Shown here piece by piece: positions 13,368-27,500 of a stretch of 64,000 bases of DNA. This DNA comes from Malurus cyaneus samueli (lineage: Eukaryota > Chordata > Aves > Passeriformes > Maluridae), in assembly GCA_009741485.1 (NCBI GenBank), contig CM019214.1, positions 8,236,886 to 8,300,885 of the forward strand, in the 5' to 3' direction. Numbering within the stretch: the stretch's first letter is position 1; each line of letters opens with the position of its first letter. The notes under the pieces were generated by a model. That model was not told the origin of the DNA. It ran no database searches and worked only from the letters and a program-made list of their open reading frames with translations. Made by a program: the position numbers and the translations under genes.

Positions 13368-16300
13368 CTAAAACAAACAGAAAGCAGGAGTTGAATTAGT
13401 CAGGCATCAGCTTCACAAAAACAGACTGCCAACCTGTACAAGGGGTTCCTCAGTTCAAAACTAATATTAAATGAAGTCAGACTTCCAGTCCACTTGTGTC
13501 AGCCATCCCATTATAATTTATGATATTAGGAAATATCTCTCAAGTGAGTACAATAAAATTAACCATTTTTGCTCCCCAAAGTGCTCTGCTACTTGATTGA
13601 AGAGATCCATAATGAGCACCTGAAAAAGATCAGCAGCTGAAAATATAAGCAAACCAACTTCATAAAATGTTGCACAATATTGTGGTCACTAATACTATCT
13701 TTTTCCCAGCTCAATTTTCTGTACATAGCCTGGATTCTTTCTATTATTTTTTTAAATCACAGTGTCTCATTCTAGCACTATAAGAGAATAATTGTAAAAT
13801 TTAAATTTTTCCTGTGATATTTTTGTATTGTATATTAAATTGTAATCAAGTATTTTGGGAAGATTAAATACAGAGAGACTGTAAACCCTAAATTTTTTCA
13901 ATAGCAGATGTGTCTTGACCAATATAAAATCTAGTATGCATGGGGTTCCTTTAAATAATATTAATGTTATTCTGGAAGATTTGATATACTGGCTTTAAAT
14001 AAGCAGGTTTCTATTCCTTCCATTTTTGTGCCTCCCAGAATTTTCAATCTACACAAACTTTTGGAAATACCACATAACACTCTAATTGCATCAAAATTAT
14101 TGTCTCTCAATGTTTCAATAAATTCTGTTTCTAGGTTTCTAAGCCAAAATGAATGTATTTTGCAGGTTTCATTCTTGCCTCATATAAAATTTGAGGAGGT
14201 GATTTTTTTTTAATGCAATTGCATAGTAAGATTTGTTCTAACTTGTGATTATTAGAATTTATGTCAAATATATCCAAAAGGGTATTTGTTTACTCTGTCT
14301 CACCAAGGACTTGGGAAAAACTATCAATCATGGAGCTTTTGAATTTTGATATGGGGAATTAATATGTGTCCCAGAAACACTCTGATTTGAAAATATCCAC
14401 ATCTAATGGTATCCTCTGTTTCTGCAGCTTTGAGTGGGGCAGATGTGTGACATGACAAACACTGACAAATTATTCCTACTGAGAAGGATAACATTGACTG
14501 ATTACAAAGAATAATCTATTTTTTTTTAATCTTGACGGATAAGGTAGATGTGCAAGCAGAATTAAAAAAAAAACATTATGGAAAAGGGAATGAAGTCTGA
14601 AGAAAATGCCCAATGTATATAAATTTTGATGCAAGAGTACACATAGAATGGTGCTAATAGCTAATGGATCATAGGACAAATTACTAATTAATGATTAATG
14701 ATCATAGTATACTGACTAATTAATCTGATTTTATGTCTCAATACATAATCCCGATATTATTTTGGTCTACTGAAGCACAATATTAGAGAGAAGCAAAGTG
14801 TAAGAGAGAATTCATTAATTTTAAATACCATCCTTAGCATCAATATGCTGGAAAGACATTGACAATTATAAGACAATGAGTAAAAAATGCAAAACAATAG
14901 CTTTGAAATTAACCAAAAAGTCTTAGCTAAATGCTGAAAATCAATACATTCATAAATTCTACCAACTTCTTACAGTAAGGAATATTTTCTTACTCTTAAT
15001 TTTAAAATTATACTAATTATTCCTTATAGTTTTTCCTTCCAGTGATTGTGGAGGATTTCCTTTACCAATTGTCTTTATTTCAGAATCATGAATTATCTAC
15101 ATGTGAGGATGGGCGAAAGAGGGACAGAATAGGAGTCATCACAGTTTTAAGTAATGAAATGGTAAAACAAACAGTGACTTCTTTTCTCTGCACAAAACGT
15201 GGTCTCAAAAGCACCAAAATAATGAGCTGAAGCACTTGAATAATTAATTTTTATTAGAAGCAAGTATTGGGATGCTTGAAAAGTTCCAAAAGAATAAATT
15301 GCTAATGCTCAAGAATACTTCAAGATCTATGAGAAGAACTATTGTAAATAAAAACTATTTAAATTGCTAAACCTCTGTGCTGATAATCCGGAAATCACAG
15401 GATCAAAAAATCAGTGAGGAATTGCACTACAATTGCTGACACTCAATTTTCCTTCTTTATGAAAACCAGATCTCAAACAAACAAAAATAACAATGAGGTT
15501 ATAATCTTGATCTGCAAACGTGGACTGAATTGATGTGATGAATACAGATTTCTGCAAGGCTCTCAATTAAATCTGTCAAATTATTTTGATAAAAAATAAT
15601 GAGTTTACTACCGATGGCATACATTTCATAACTCAGTTTATCTGCTTAATCTTAAAATATTCATAAATTGTCTTTCATAATTTTCATGGGCATCAAAGTA
15701 TCTACCACTGGCTCAAAGCTATTTGAATTTTTTATTAGGGGAAAATAAAAGGAAATCATTGCTGTCAAGAAATGCAAATAACAAAAGAAAAAAGTTTATT
15801 AATTTCATGTCAAAACTAAAATGCAGAATCCTTATCAGTGAGGACAGTACACAGTATGATCTGCATGACTTGAGTCTATAAATTAAGACAGAACATTTTC
15901 CTAGGAAATATTCCTAATTAAAATAGTCTCCTTGTTTGGGAGTAAATGGTGCAACCCATTGACCCCTAGTGGAGATTAGGATAGCAGATAATACATAACT
16001 ACATTAATTTATTCAAATTATGGGCAACAAAAATATTCCTGTCAAGTGATGTTTTGCAGGATGGGGAAAAGAGTTTTATACAATGAAGAGTAATAAAAAG
16101 TACTTTGAGCTCTATGAAATCATAAATAATACATTGGAAATGTGCAGAAACACTGCATCAAAAATGACAGATTTGAAATAAGAAATACAAGAAGCAAATT
16201 TGCATTTTTTGCATGGTTCTGCTGAGCTTGGCTCCTATGAGAGGGATGAGCTGTGACACAGAAAGTTCTGGTCTTTTGGCTGTGAATGCACTCTCATCTT

Positions 16301-16377
16301 ATAGAACCCCTGCTGCTTACAGCGACTTCAGCAAGGGCACTGGTATTTCACATTTCTTTATAGGTGCTACAACCCAA

Positions 16378-16425
16378 CTGATAAATGATAATTCATTCAT
16401 GCTGATAAATGATAATTCATTCATG
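16378..16425 (+). repeat. Two tandem copies of a 24-bp unit
   Basis: The unit CTGATAAATGATAATTCATT plus CATG is repeated exactly at 16378-16401 and 16402-16425. The unit also contains the inverted halves ATGA/TCAT. It is a recent local duplication with no known function. Confidence 0.9.
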
Positions 16426-19316
16426 CACAAAAGTCTTCAATGTTTGGGTTTTTCTTTTGTATCCAGTTGCTCAGTTCTGACTTCTGTGTCACATACTACA
16501 CAACAGCATAATCTGCAGACAATTTTTTAAGCATACCTTCAGAACCAAACAAGACTTCATGTTCATCCCAGAGATAAAATTCCCATTGATTCAACTGGCC
16601 ACAGAATAATGCCATCATCAGCTATTTCAGAAAACAAGACTCCTAAGATGCCTTTTTGCATATATATAAAATACCGAACTTGCATGTGTATTGATCCTAA
16701 ACTTGTAAAAGCAATAGAAGAATTTCTAGAATTATACTGAAACTCAATAATTAAGTGTTGCATAAATTGAGGAGGTTTTCTTTTTGCTGATACATCGTTC
16801 CTTGAAAGCCTTTCTTGGTCAGAGCATCACTGCATCTCTTCTAGGTTTACCATTCACTGTTTAAACATTTTATACAACTACAGTCCACATATTAATTCCA
16901 AAGCCTTGCTTTATACTGCTTTAGAGAAGATGCATCCTTTTAAAAGGAGGCAGGCTGTTTTATTTCCCAATAAAATTGTAATTGCAAGACCCCATATTAG
17001 ACTGACTCATTGACTATATACTACAGTACCCCATCCATGAATACAATTAAAAAAGAAAGAAATGCTCAATGCTTTCTTTTCTGTATCACTTAAATGGAGT
17101 ATTTGAAAGATACATAGGGTGCATGCTTATTTTCTGCTGCACAGAGATGATAAAAGTCCACAATATCCCAATATTTTAACTGGAAAAAAGAACAGAAAGC
17201 TATACGGCCACAGAATTCATCACACAAATCTGAAAAAAAAATATGGAAACATTTGGCTTGTGGTTTAAATATACCAACATGAACTTAATAAGGTCTTGGG
17301 AGTAGGAGGAGAGGTTTTTGTTTTTTCCTGGATTTTTTTCTGGCCAATGAAATCTATGTACAGTTGCTGCCACAGAAGAGTTCCACAGAAGAGATAAATT
17401 AAAAAGATGAATGTAATTTATGTAGCTATTTAGCCAATTTTTCTTCTTGCAGTTTTTCTACTGACAGAAAAAAAGGATATTTACTGTAAGTTAGAACAAA
17501 ACTTTATCATCTCTATTGTTCCTAGGAAAATGTCTATGATGAGACATGCAAATTCTAAGGAGTTTCTGTAAATCCTACTATTTGTGGGTACATTAAGATT
17601 AAATGAACTGCTCCCTGCATCAATTTAAAAAAAAAATCAACTTTAGGACTAGTACATAGGAGAAACAAGCAAGTGGCAAATCCTGCTGTGACACCATCAA
17701 ACCCTGATAGTGTCAACTGTCATTCATATACGGCTCTGTAGCATTTAATAAATAGGTGAATTGTTTTATTTATAATTTTCACTGCCTCTTCTTAATGTGA
17801 CAGTGGAATTATGATATGGAAAGGCTCAGGAGCCTGCAGCTCCACCTGCACCAGGATGGATGGAAGGTGTGTCCCAGGGATCATCCTGCTGGCAGTGCCT
17901 GGCCCAGCAGAGCAGCTCCTTCAGGGCACTCTGGTGATCCTGCAGAGCCACTCACAACAATCAAGAAACCAGAATAGCCTTCAAGCTCTGTCTTTGTTAC
18001 CAATGAACTGGATTCAATTTGTCAGGATGATGCAGGTGAGGAGGAATGCTCAAAGCAAACAGGCAGGTGCTGGAAATACAGCAAAGGCTACAAGAAATTA
18101 CAGAGATGGTCTTTCCCCCCTATGGGTTTTTATGATTCCATTTAAATTGATCAGTGGAACAATTTGCAGAATTCCAGCAAAAAAAAAAAAAGTTCAATTA
18201 ACTCATTTACAGGCCAGGATGTGTTGGCATGATCTTCACCATCTCACTAAAATTGTCCTGCAGCTGCATCTGACAGGCTGGGAACATGCTGCCCTTTTTC
18301 CTCAATTCCAGCTTCAAAGCAGCATGGAAAAGCACTGCCTACTAAACACAGATTTAGTTAAAAAAAAAATGAAACGTGAGACACAAGGTTAGAAAGCTCC
18401 TTTCCAAAAGCTAGGGGGTTTTATGAATAAAGGGCACTGACTATAAAAAGTGTGTGGGCTATTATGAGTTTTGCTCTATTATGGAAAAATTCTGGTCTAT
18501 TCTGTGGAAAGAAGAAATAAAAATTTGATAAAATATAAAGCAATCTGTAGAAGATGGTTTACCTAACCTAAACCAAATTGCTCAATTACTCAGAAAACAG
18601 AATGTTGAAGAATTTTATGTAGTGACAGAATCTTATCTGAGGTGTTCATTTGCTATTATTTCTGTGTTTAATCTGTCATGCACCTACAAACTAGCTGAAG
18701 CATGCAATATTAGCCCTCTATTGGAGTGCTTTCAAATGGGCTTTAGAAAATATCTGGGCCCATTTTTAGTTTACAAACCACAAAACAGCAAGACAGGAAG
18801 CAAAAGCAGTATAATTTTGCAGCTATACAATTTTGGAAATAAAAAGATTGAAAATAAATGAAAAACACAAACCATTTGTTCAGTACAACAACTTGTATGG
18901 TAGAAGTTCTTTTATTAGAATTGATTTTAATATGAAAAGAACAGGGCTAAAAAGTTTTACACTTAGAAGCTGGGAAGTTCTAGACTTGAAATTATTCATT
19001 GGCACTATGACAGTCTTCAGCTAGAAATCTAAATAGCTGTTCTTACTTCCCTGCAGGATAAAATTTACTCCATCTGCAGATAGCTTTGGAGCATTGCTTT
19101 TTTATTTTCAGTCATTCTAAATGTTTGCCCCATAGATTATTTGCTTCCTTCTAAACAAATTCACCAGACTGAATTATACTTTGCTTTCAGTATCTTGAAC
19201 CTAGAAAGGATTAAGATTCCTGAGTCCAGCCTAATTCCCACGTGAATCAGCTATATCTTCTCTGTGGTCCTCAATCTTCAGGCTGGCTGGTGAATTATCC
19301 TGAATGCCAAAATGCA

Positions 19317-19363
19317 AATATATAATATATATTATATATATTTATACACATATATATGTATAT
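19317..19363. repeat. AT-rich microsatellite, imperfect
   Basis: About 47 bp of TATAT/ACATATAT units. Simple sequence; no further role seen. Confidence 0.85.
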
Positions 19364-21477
19364 CAGCTTTGACATTAAATATGACTCCTCAGCCTTGCAC
19401 AGTCTAAAGCAGACAGACTTCCATTCTCCCTGAAGCCACAAAGGAAGCACTCCCTAACATGTCACCTTAGACAGGACACTTGGTAGTTGGGTTTATAGCA
19501 AACCTAATATCAGACATCAAAATCAGCTGCTGCTTTTCAAACCTGTGACAGTGGCCTGTGACCCTCTCTTCCCTCCACCCCTCTCCCTGCTACAGCAGCT
19601 GAATGATTAGAGAGAGTTCAGGGATTTCTGTGAGCGAGCCAAAACTGTCTCTGTTCCAGAGGAAGGATGAACATGATTTCCTGAGGTAGTGATTAAAGCC
19701 AGCCCTGAGCCAGGGGGTGGATTGGAGATAACAGGGTCCTGTCCTTTTCAAAGGATAACTTTAGCCTTCTATCAGTTATTTTAAAGTGTAAAATAAACGA
19801 ACTTTTCTGAGGAAAAGGGCACCTGTGGCTTCCCAGCATTTGAACCAGTAACTTTTTTTTGGGTTAGAGAGACTGACTGTTCTCTTTTTTTTCACTCAAT
19901 GAACATATAATACTTCAAAACATAATAGAAACCATTGTAATAGAAGTCAAGGGAAGGAGAGAACATTGGAGATGTAGATCTGAACATGTCTCTTTGAAGG
20001 CATGGCTTTTATCACCTGCTATTAATTTGCTGTATGATAGATCCCTTAGAGCCTCTTCTACTGAAACTTTCATTATATATAAAAAAAAATTGGGGATTTT
20101 CTAAGGTAGAAGAGAATATTCCCTAATTTTTAATGCTTAAAAAAGGCACATTAAAATATAGTACATCCTCAATATTTTCTGGTGCACATTTTTGGTTACA
20201 AATGTCATTGAAAGTTGATATCTATTCATATAAAGTGACTTTTTTTTTTTCTTTAGGGCTACAGATCAGGCCACTGAAGTCTTCCTATATACTAGGCCAA
20301 GCTTTGCTACAAGTATTAATTTCTTTGCACAAATCACTTGTGAATTCTGATGGCATTATTAGTTACATTTTACATATCAGGTACTAAAAACAAAATGGCC
20401 AAAGGAGCAAAGTAGTTCAACAACCTCAGGGACAAGGCTTAATAGCTTTCTAATGCTGAGAACACAGCTGTCATTATTCTCAATTGTCTAAGAGTAGCAG
20501 AATCAAGTGCTTGGAGTCAGGAACCTGCAAACTCAAAACTACACACACTAAGAGTTTTGTATTAAGAGATTTCTCCATTATCAGAAAACCTTTTGTTTAA
20601 GAAGTTCAAATCTTTTCCTGATGCTATCCAGTTCCTTTAGGATGGCCTCTTCTGTTTCCATAACTCCCTCCCACACACCCTGGTTCTTTGCTCTGCTGAG
20701 AGTTACTACAACAGTTATCCTGGATAAGATAAGACAAGGAAGACAAAGACTGTGCAGCCTCATTCCCAAAATCATTTTTTTTTTCATATTATAAAGCAAA
20801 TAATGAGCACCATGGAATTTCAGAACCAACACCAAATATTTTAAAATTATGACATTGGAATTGTTATTAAAAAAGAAAACAAGGACAAAACATTAATTGT
20901 GGTATGCTGACAATGGTTAAAACAATCAAGAGTTTTGGTGTTGTATCATAAGAACATCTTTATAAACATGAATAGATGCAAATTAGGTACAATTAATTTT
21001 AGATCTCCCTAGCCTCTGATTATGTCAAAGCAAGAACTGAGTTCACTGCATTCTATTTATGTATTCTTGCCTTGTGGTCAACAGATTGAACGTTAATTAA
21101 GGGAAAAAATCAAACCCTGATCTCTGCCTTTAAATCTTTGCTTCTAGTAGTGCTAAAATAACTAAAGGTATTCAACAGGTTTTGGAAAATTAAATTGAGA
21201 CCCAAACTTGGTGATAATTCAAGAATCATTTCTTCCTATGTAGTCAATTTTCATGAGAACAATTAAATGCTTACAGTTGTTCATATGCTGGCAGTAAGAC
21301 AGTTATTTAGCAGTAAGACACCTTTAAAAATAAAAAAATGAACCAGCTTAAAAACCTGAATCATCAGTTATTTTATCTTTACCTCCAGAAGAAATGTTAA
21401 GCAGAACAAATGCAAGCATACAGATTTAATTTGCTAATTTATAGGGATATTTTACATATTTGAGTTCTGGATTGTAC

Positions 21478-21589
21478 CTTGAAAGACTCCTCGTGTGCAG
21501 GGAGCTATACTCAGAGTATAAGCAGCAGTGTCCTCTGGGTTCACAGTCAGCTCAGGGGCACCACTCAGGATGGCGAGATTTGAATACAC
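21478..21589 (-). CDS. CFAP47: CFAP47 exon K (middle of an ASH domain)
   Basis: A 112-bp exon: 37 codons and one base. The acceptor is TTGTCTTCCCCAG|GTG and the donor TTTCAAG|GTACAA. It starts VYSNLAILSGAPELTVNP and ends YTLSIAPCTRGVFQ. Together with exon J it gives VLTYK-VYSNLAILSG, and the TAAYTLSIAPCTRGVFQG run is the typical late strand plus turn of an ASH/PapD-like domain in this family. The incoming phase-0 match across a 9.4-kb intron makes it secure. Confidence 0.93.
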
Positions 21590-24500
21590 CTGGGGAAGAC
21601 AATTCACAAAGAGGAAAACTCATTAAAAGCAAGAACATCATTGACACAACATCCATTCTACCTGCTTTGAAGAGAATAATAGAAAATATCTATCAGTAAA
21701 CCCTGCTTTTATGCAGGAAACATGAAAGAATACACACTGTAAGAGAAATGATCTGATACACAGATCATACCAAGCACAAATTTTGAAGTCATTACTCAAC
21801 ATGATGAAAGTATATTGCTCAGACCATGGAATTACTTACATATGCATGGGTTTGAACAGTCAGGCCCTTCACACTTTACACACATTTTCATTAGAAATAT
21901 AACAAAGGTTCAGCAGCAGTGATCCATCTAACTAGACAGAGCAATGCAAAATCTGAAGTGTCATTTGAACATCATTTGATAGACCTCAAGTGATATTAAA
22001 CTGTGCCTTTTGATGTGTCACCTTTGGTAAATGACACACATACATGGCATACATGGGAACTATCTGAGCACTGGAGAGACGAACACCATTTTCACACGTT
22101 GAATTTTAGATTTTGCAAACTGTAAAGCTCACTGGGAGAATAGAGAGTGAGTATTTTTTTTTTTAATTGCATCTCATTTCTTTCTTTCTTGCACAGGGAA
22201 AGTCCCGGTTTACAGAGGGACTCTCTCAGGTCCGAGTGTCACCAGACAGGGCTGGGAGTGCCCGCTGGGGTGACGGTGGGGCAGCAGCAGCAGCAGCAGC
22301 AGCAATAGGGGTTGGAATGTGGGCTGTGGGAATGGCTCTGCTCATACCCTCTCCCCATCACCTCTGCCACTGGCTGAGTGACACTCCTGCCAAGTGACAG
22401 CAGTTTGAACTGACACTGCAACTCCTGCTCCCATCTACAGGTGACAAGTTTCCACTGAGGCATGGAGTACTTTTAAAAAAATCCCTTTGTGATATCATGT
22501 AGTATTGTTGCATGCTACCATTTCCAATCACATTAAATAACTAAATTGTCTCTGTGTTATTCAGGTGAATTTTGAGTGAAATCACTAGTCAAAACAGAAA
22601 AGCATGATTTTTTTTCTCCACCTTATTTTTAATTTCACTAATGATTACAGCTAGCCTGTTAAGCATCCAAGTGGATACCTGCAATCTACAAAGACTTATT
22701 TTGCAACACTAACATTAGATGCACAGATCATTTTCAGTCACCAATTTTCTTTTTAAGTAAATCTCTTTTATTATTTTCTGTAGAGAAAAAAAACCCAATT
22801 CTTACATAATCTTCTGATACAGACAATCATTGTCTACAACACATTCCCTAACAGTGGTATTTATGTTAATATAATCCCCTTTTTCAGGTGCTTGTTCTTC
22901 TAAATCTGGAACTTCTATTCCAAGTAACAGAGGAAAAATACTGTAAAGCAACAACCTTCCTCTTCCCCAATAAATCTGCATTTCAAATTGGATATTAGAA
23001 GTCCAGCAACCAAAACAATAGGAAGATACTACTTGTCAAGAGATAAAAAAGAAAGGCTAAAAAAGAGATGGATGAAAAGCCTTCTTGAATTAACATTTGG
23101 GGAAAGAAAGCTGAGAAAAAAAAACAAAACCTTAAGTTATCAACAAAGAGGAAAGCATAGAAAAGGTGTGGTTGTTATACAGTAAAGATGAAGAAGTTTT
23201 ATTTACTAAAATACAAGCAATAAATTAGTCACATTCCCACATTTATGGATTATTCCATTTCAGTTTACAATGGATGCATACAAAGGTGAAGGATAAGTAC
23301 CTAAAATAACAGCTAGGATAACAGAAATGACAGCAAATTACTAGGGAAAGAAATAAGATTAGTTAAAATGAGATTTTTATTTAAGGAAAAGGAAACATGG
23401 AGACAGAAGCAAAAGCAGGATGAATGTGATTAATTTAAATTGGATAAAAAGAAGAAGAGCAGGATAATACTGTTTCTATCAGACTGGAAATACCAGATCA
23501 GTTTTTAATAAAACATGTCAAAGTAAAAGGAACACTATTGGCATGGTTGACTGTAAACATGAAATGCCTATGGATTGCTGATGAGTAAAAATATACATGG
23601 CAAGTTTGATTTTCAGTCATTCAAGAGAAATTTTGGAAACCTTTTCAGAGCAGTGAACTAAGATATGCTAAATTATTTTAAAGTGAAGTTGTTAATCTTA
23701 AGGAAGAGACTGTATAACTGAATGGGAAAAGGCTGAGTACAAGCAATGAAATCATGTCAGTACACAAATGGTCCCCGTTTCGGTGTTTGAATCCAGATCC
23801 TGGATCAATAGACATGAAGGAATTCTCCCTTTCCTGCCCTGTGTCAGACTGACCCTTTTGGGACGATATTCACTAAAACTTGTACATAACTGATGCTGGC
23901 CTCAGTCTGTTGTCACCTTTCCCACTGCAGTCATGAAGCTCACTCATATTCCTCCTGCTGCTCGCTGTTCCAAACGATTTAAATACCATCTCATCAATGA
24001 ATCAGTCCAATTCCTCTACCAACCCTATTTCTCTCTACTATTTAAGTTATTTACACCAATCTCCTAACAATGGTCTCACCAATATTGTGGCTTACTGCCA
24101 ACATCTTGACAAGGTCTATGGTTGTAACAAAAACTCCCCAGTTAGCTTCCATGTGTTCCTTAAACAGAACTTTGTCACGCTCTAATGGCTACATGATTTA
24201 TCAGCTCTGTTACTGAGATTAATTAAATGAACAACCTCAGATGGTAAACGGATTCCAAAAGTGCATGCCCACTCTTGCCCATGCACACAGGCAATTTATC
24301 CTAATATCAGATTCATACCAAGAATCATTCACATTTGTTCACAGACTTTTGGGGTTCTAATATGGCATAATGTTGTGTAACTTCTATCTGCTTAACTTCA
24401 GGTTTATTACAAAATTGTAATAAGTCCAGAAAGGGAAAAAGGTGGAGAATTTAAAAGGACACACAGGTGAAAGTCCAGAAATTGCAGATTTTTGTAACAA

Positions 24501-27500
24501 TAACTTCTTGCAAAAACTTCGTAAGGTGAGAGAAAAGCTTGGAGTGAAGCAACAAAGGAATTTATAAACAGTAAGCTTAAAGGTAACATTCTACTGAATG
24601 GTAGAGAGATCTCTAGTTCTTATTAGAATGCATTTTATGAGGGTTATATGTAAGAATAGGCCGCAATTTTGTTTATAGATGCAGCACTGAATAACCTTAT
24701 ATCCTACATTAATCTACAAAACTCTGTTCCCAAAAGTACCTGAATGTGCCTAACAAAATCATGTATGGATCATTATTGTTAGGCAAATACATTTTGAAGA
24801 AAGAAGATGGGGCATAAACTGGGTGTTTTTATCAACAACAAAAACAAAAATAATATTGATTTACAAGCTGTTCAAAGTGAGTCAAGATATGGAATTACTT
24901 CTTCCAGTTAATGGGAGAGGCAGCTTTTTTCCTAATGGGCTATGAGGAAATGAACAATTACAGGAAGATTAACCAGAAACCACCCCAAGGATGGGATTGT
25001 AGAGATATGTATTCACACACAGTATTTATACAGAGAGAAATAGACAGATCTGCACATACACACTGAGGCAAGCAAAATTTACCAGGCATAAATAAATAAC
25101 TGCAGTTTCTTAAAATATGTTATATCATTCCACTATCATTCAGAAAACTAGAATTTCAGAATGACACAGTGGAGCCAAAATGTAAATTAGTGTTATCATT
25201 GTGACCCTGCACAGCATTTGCTCAAATCAAGCCATCCCCAGGAATTTATTTTTCAATTATGGTTTTCTCCATTGTCTCATACCTCAAGTCATTATTTACA
25301 GACAGCCAGAAAGTATAAATGGAATACATTATAAAATGCTGCAATTTTAAACTAATTTATCAGCCACAGATTTGAAAACTCATTCTGCAGAACTGTAATA
25401 TGGCTATTGACCATGAATAGAAATGGAAAACCAAACTTCAAAATTATAGTGAGAATATAACTTTTTTCAGAGTTGAATAACCATGTAATAAGCATAACTC
25501 CAAAAACATCAAGACAGAGTGGTGAATGGATGTAAGAACATAACCAAATATACTTAAATTTCATTGTCTCTTTGTATAACAAAGTTAGACAATAATATGT
25601 TCAAGGTTTCAATTTGAAAATTGTTTCTCAGGTCTGTTTAATAATATTCAGAGGCTCTTAGCAAAGAGATAATGCTCTGTGACACTAGGGCAGAACTGGG
25701 TCTGTGAGAGGCACTGATCAATCTAACAGCCAGGTCCTTTCCAAAGATCTCAAGAAAGGCCGTTTTTCAAAAAAAAAGCCTCCATTTTTTTCCCTCATCC
25801 ACTTTTCAGTGCAGACTTTGCAAATTCCTGATTTACTAGGAACTCATTTAATTCAATTCTGGCAATCACACTCATTTTGCCACCAGCATGCCACCACACT
25901 GAAGTGAAACATCTTTGCATTGCACTGAGTATATTCCCCAAATAATTCCTGCCTGCTCAGCTGCAATCTGGAGTTTTACAAAATGAAGAATGCTCCATAA
26001 TCCAGATTTGTACCCAAGCCGGGTCACCTGTCAAGACCACTTGCACATTTCAAGAAACAAATCTGACCTAAGACCTCACTATAACCTTACTTGATCGAAA
26101 TACTTCACAACTAGTCATCAAAAAGTGACCTGCCAACAACTACAGTTATTCCTAAATTCTGTAAACCTTTGTACCATTAATTATTGCTATAAAGATTGCA
26201 TTTTCTTTAGTGAAGGCTGTTACAGAAGTTCTGGTAGATAATGTGGAAGCCAAAAGTATTGAAATTGGAAGAGCATATAAAAAAAGAAGGATTATGGAAT
26301 ACACAGATACACTTTTGGTTAAAGGATATGAACTTGGTGACTTTGAGAAATCAAGTTACTATACTAGCACAGAATTTATTCTCAGAAAATCTCAGATACG
26401 TTACCAAACAAGAGTTAAGCTGAACAGGGAAGCCCATCATTAAATGCTTATGGTACATAATTTTATTACTTTGAGGCATTTGTTACAAATACCCCGCCTT
26501 CATGCCATTGTTCCATTGACATTGTAAAATTCCAAAATGGATATATAGAGAATGGAGACATAAACACATTGAAGAACAGGGGATTTCATTTTTTTCAAAA
26601 TCATATCTTTATTCTACAATAGTTTTCTAAAATACAAACAGTTTGTATAACCTAATGCCTGAAAGGTAATTTAACTGGGCCTTGAGATACCTCAGGAGAG
26701 TTTACTTTAATGACATCTATTTTGAACAGCAATGAGAAAAACAATTGCACAGTTTTGTTATTTTATTGCAAAACCATAACTTGAAAAACTTAGGCTCCTT
26801 TATAGCTAAAATTTCTATCAAAGGTATCATTAGAACAAACCATCAACACATCAGACAATTATTTATATCCAGAAGACAAAGATTTATATAAATAAACAAG
26901 GAAATTGCATTAAAAATTTTGTCATGAGACCAAGAGATTGGATTTACATAAAAATGCTTTACATTTCCTCCTTTTGTCAGATGAATTGAATGAAATTTTA
27001 CAGACACTAAAATCCATTTACACTGCAGTCATATATATTAGTTCAGCATCAGAGAAGGATATCCTCTCTTTTATATATGCACAATTTTTTAATGAATTCT
27101 GGTGTTATGTTTTTTGCATATCCAGGAGTAAGTCAATCACAAGAAAGACTATTTGTTGTGAGATTCCCCTAGAACCAACCATGAAGAGCACAGTGGCAGC
27201 AGTTCCCTAAGGTTTACACATCAATCAGTAGAAAAGAATTCATAAAACAGCTCACATTTTTCAAGGGAATTTATGGAAATTGTCTTTTTAATCATGGAAA
27301 GCTTTGTGGGCACTGAAAAAGTTTTGCTTCGAAGTTTTAAAGATAGACTGATGGAGTCAAGCACATGACCTCCACGGAATTGCAAAGGCACTTCTTTCCT
27401 CCCCAGCTCTAGATCCACATTAATGGTTGCACAATCACACCACATATAAAAATTATTGCTGCCCCAGACATAAACCCTCTATAACTGATTGAAAAGGAAA

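Larger units (their letters stand above)
13368..21477 (-). other. Intron K-L (8.1 kb)
   Basis: AT-rich. Contains an AT microsatellite (19317-19363), a 24-bp tandem duplication (16378-16425), an exon-like coiled-coil frame (20590-20719) and a GC-richer stretch at 17811-18060 that carries the start of a 193-residue plus-strand frame without any recognisable domain. Confidence 0.55.
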
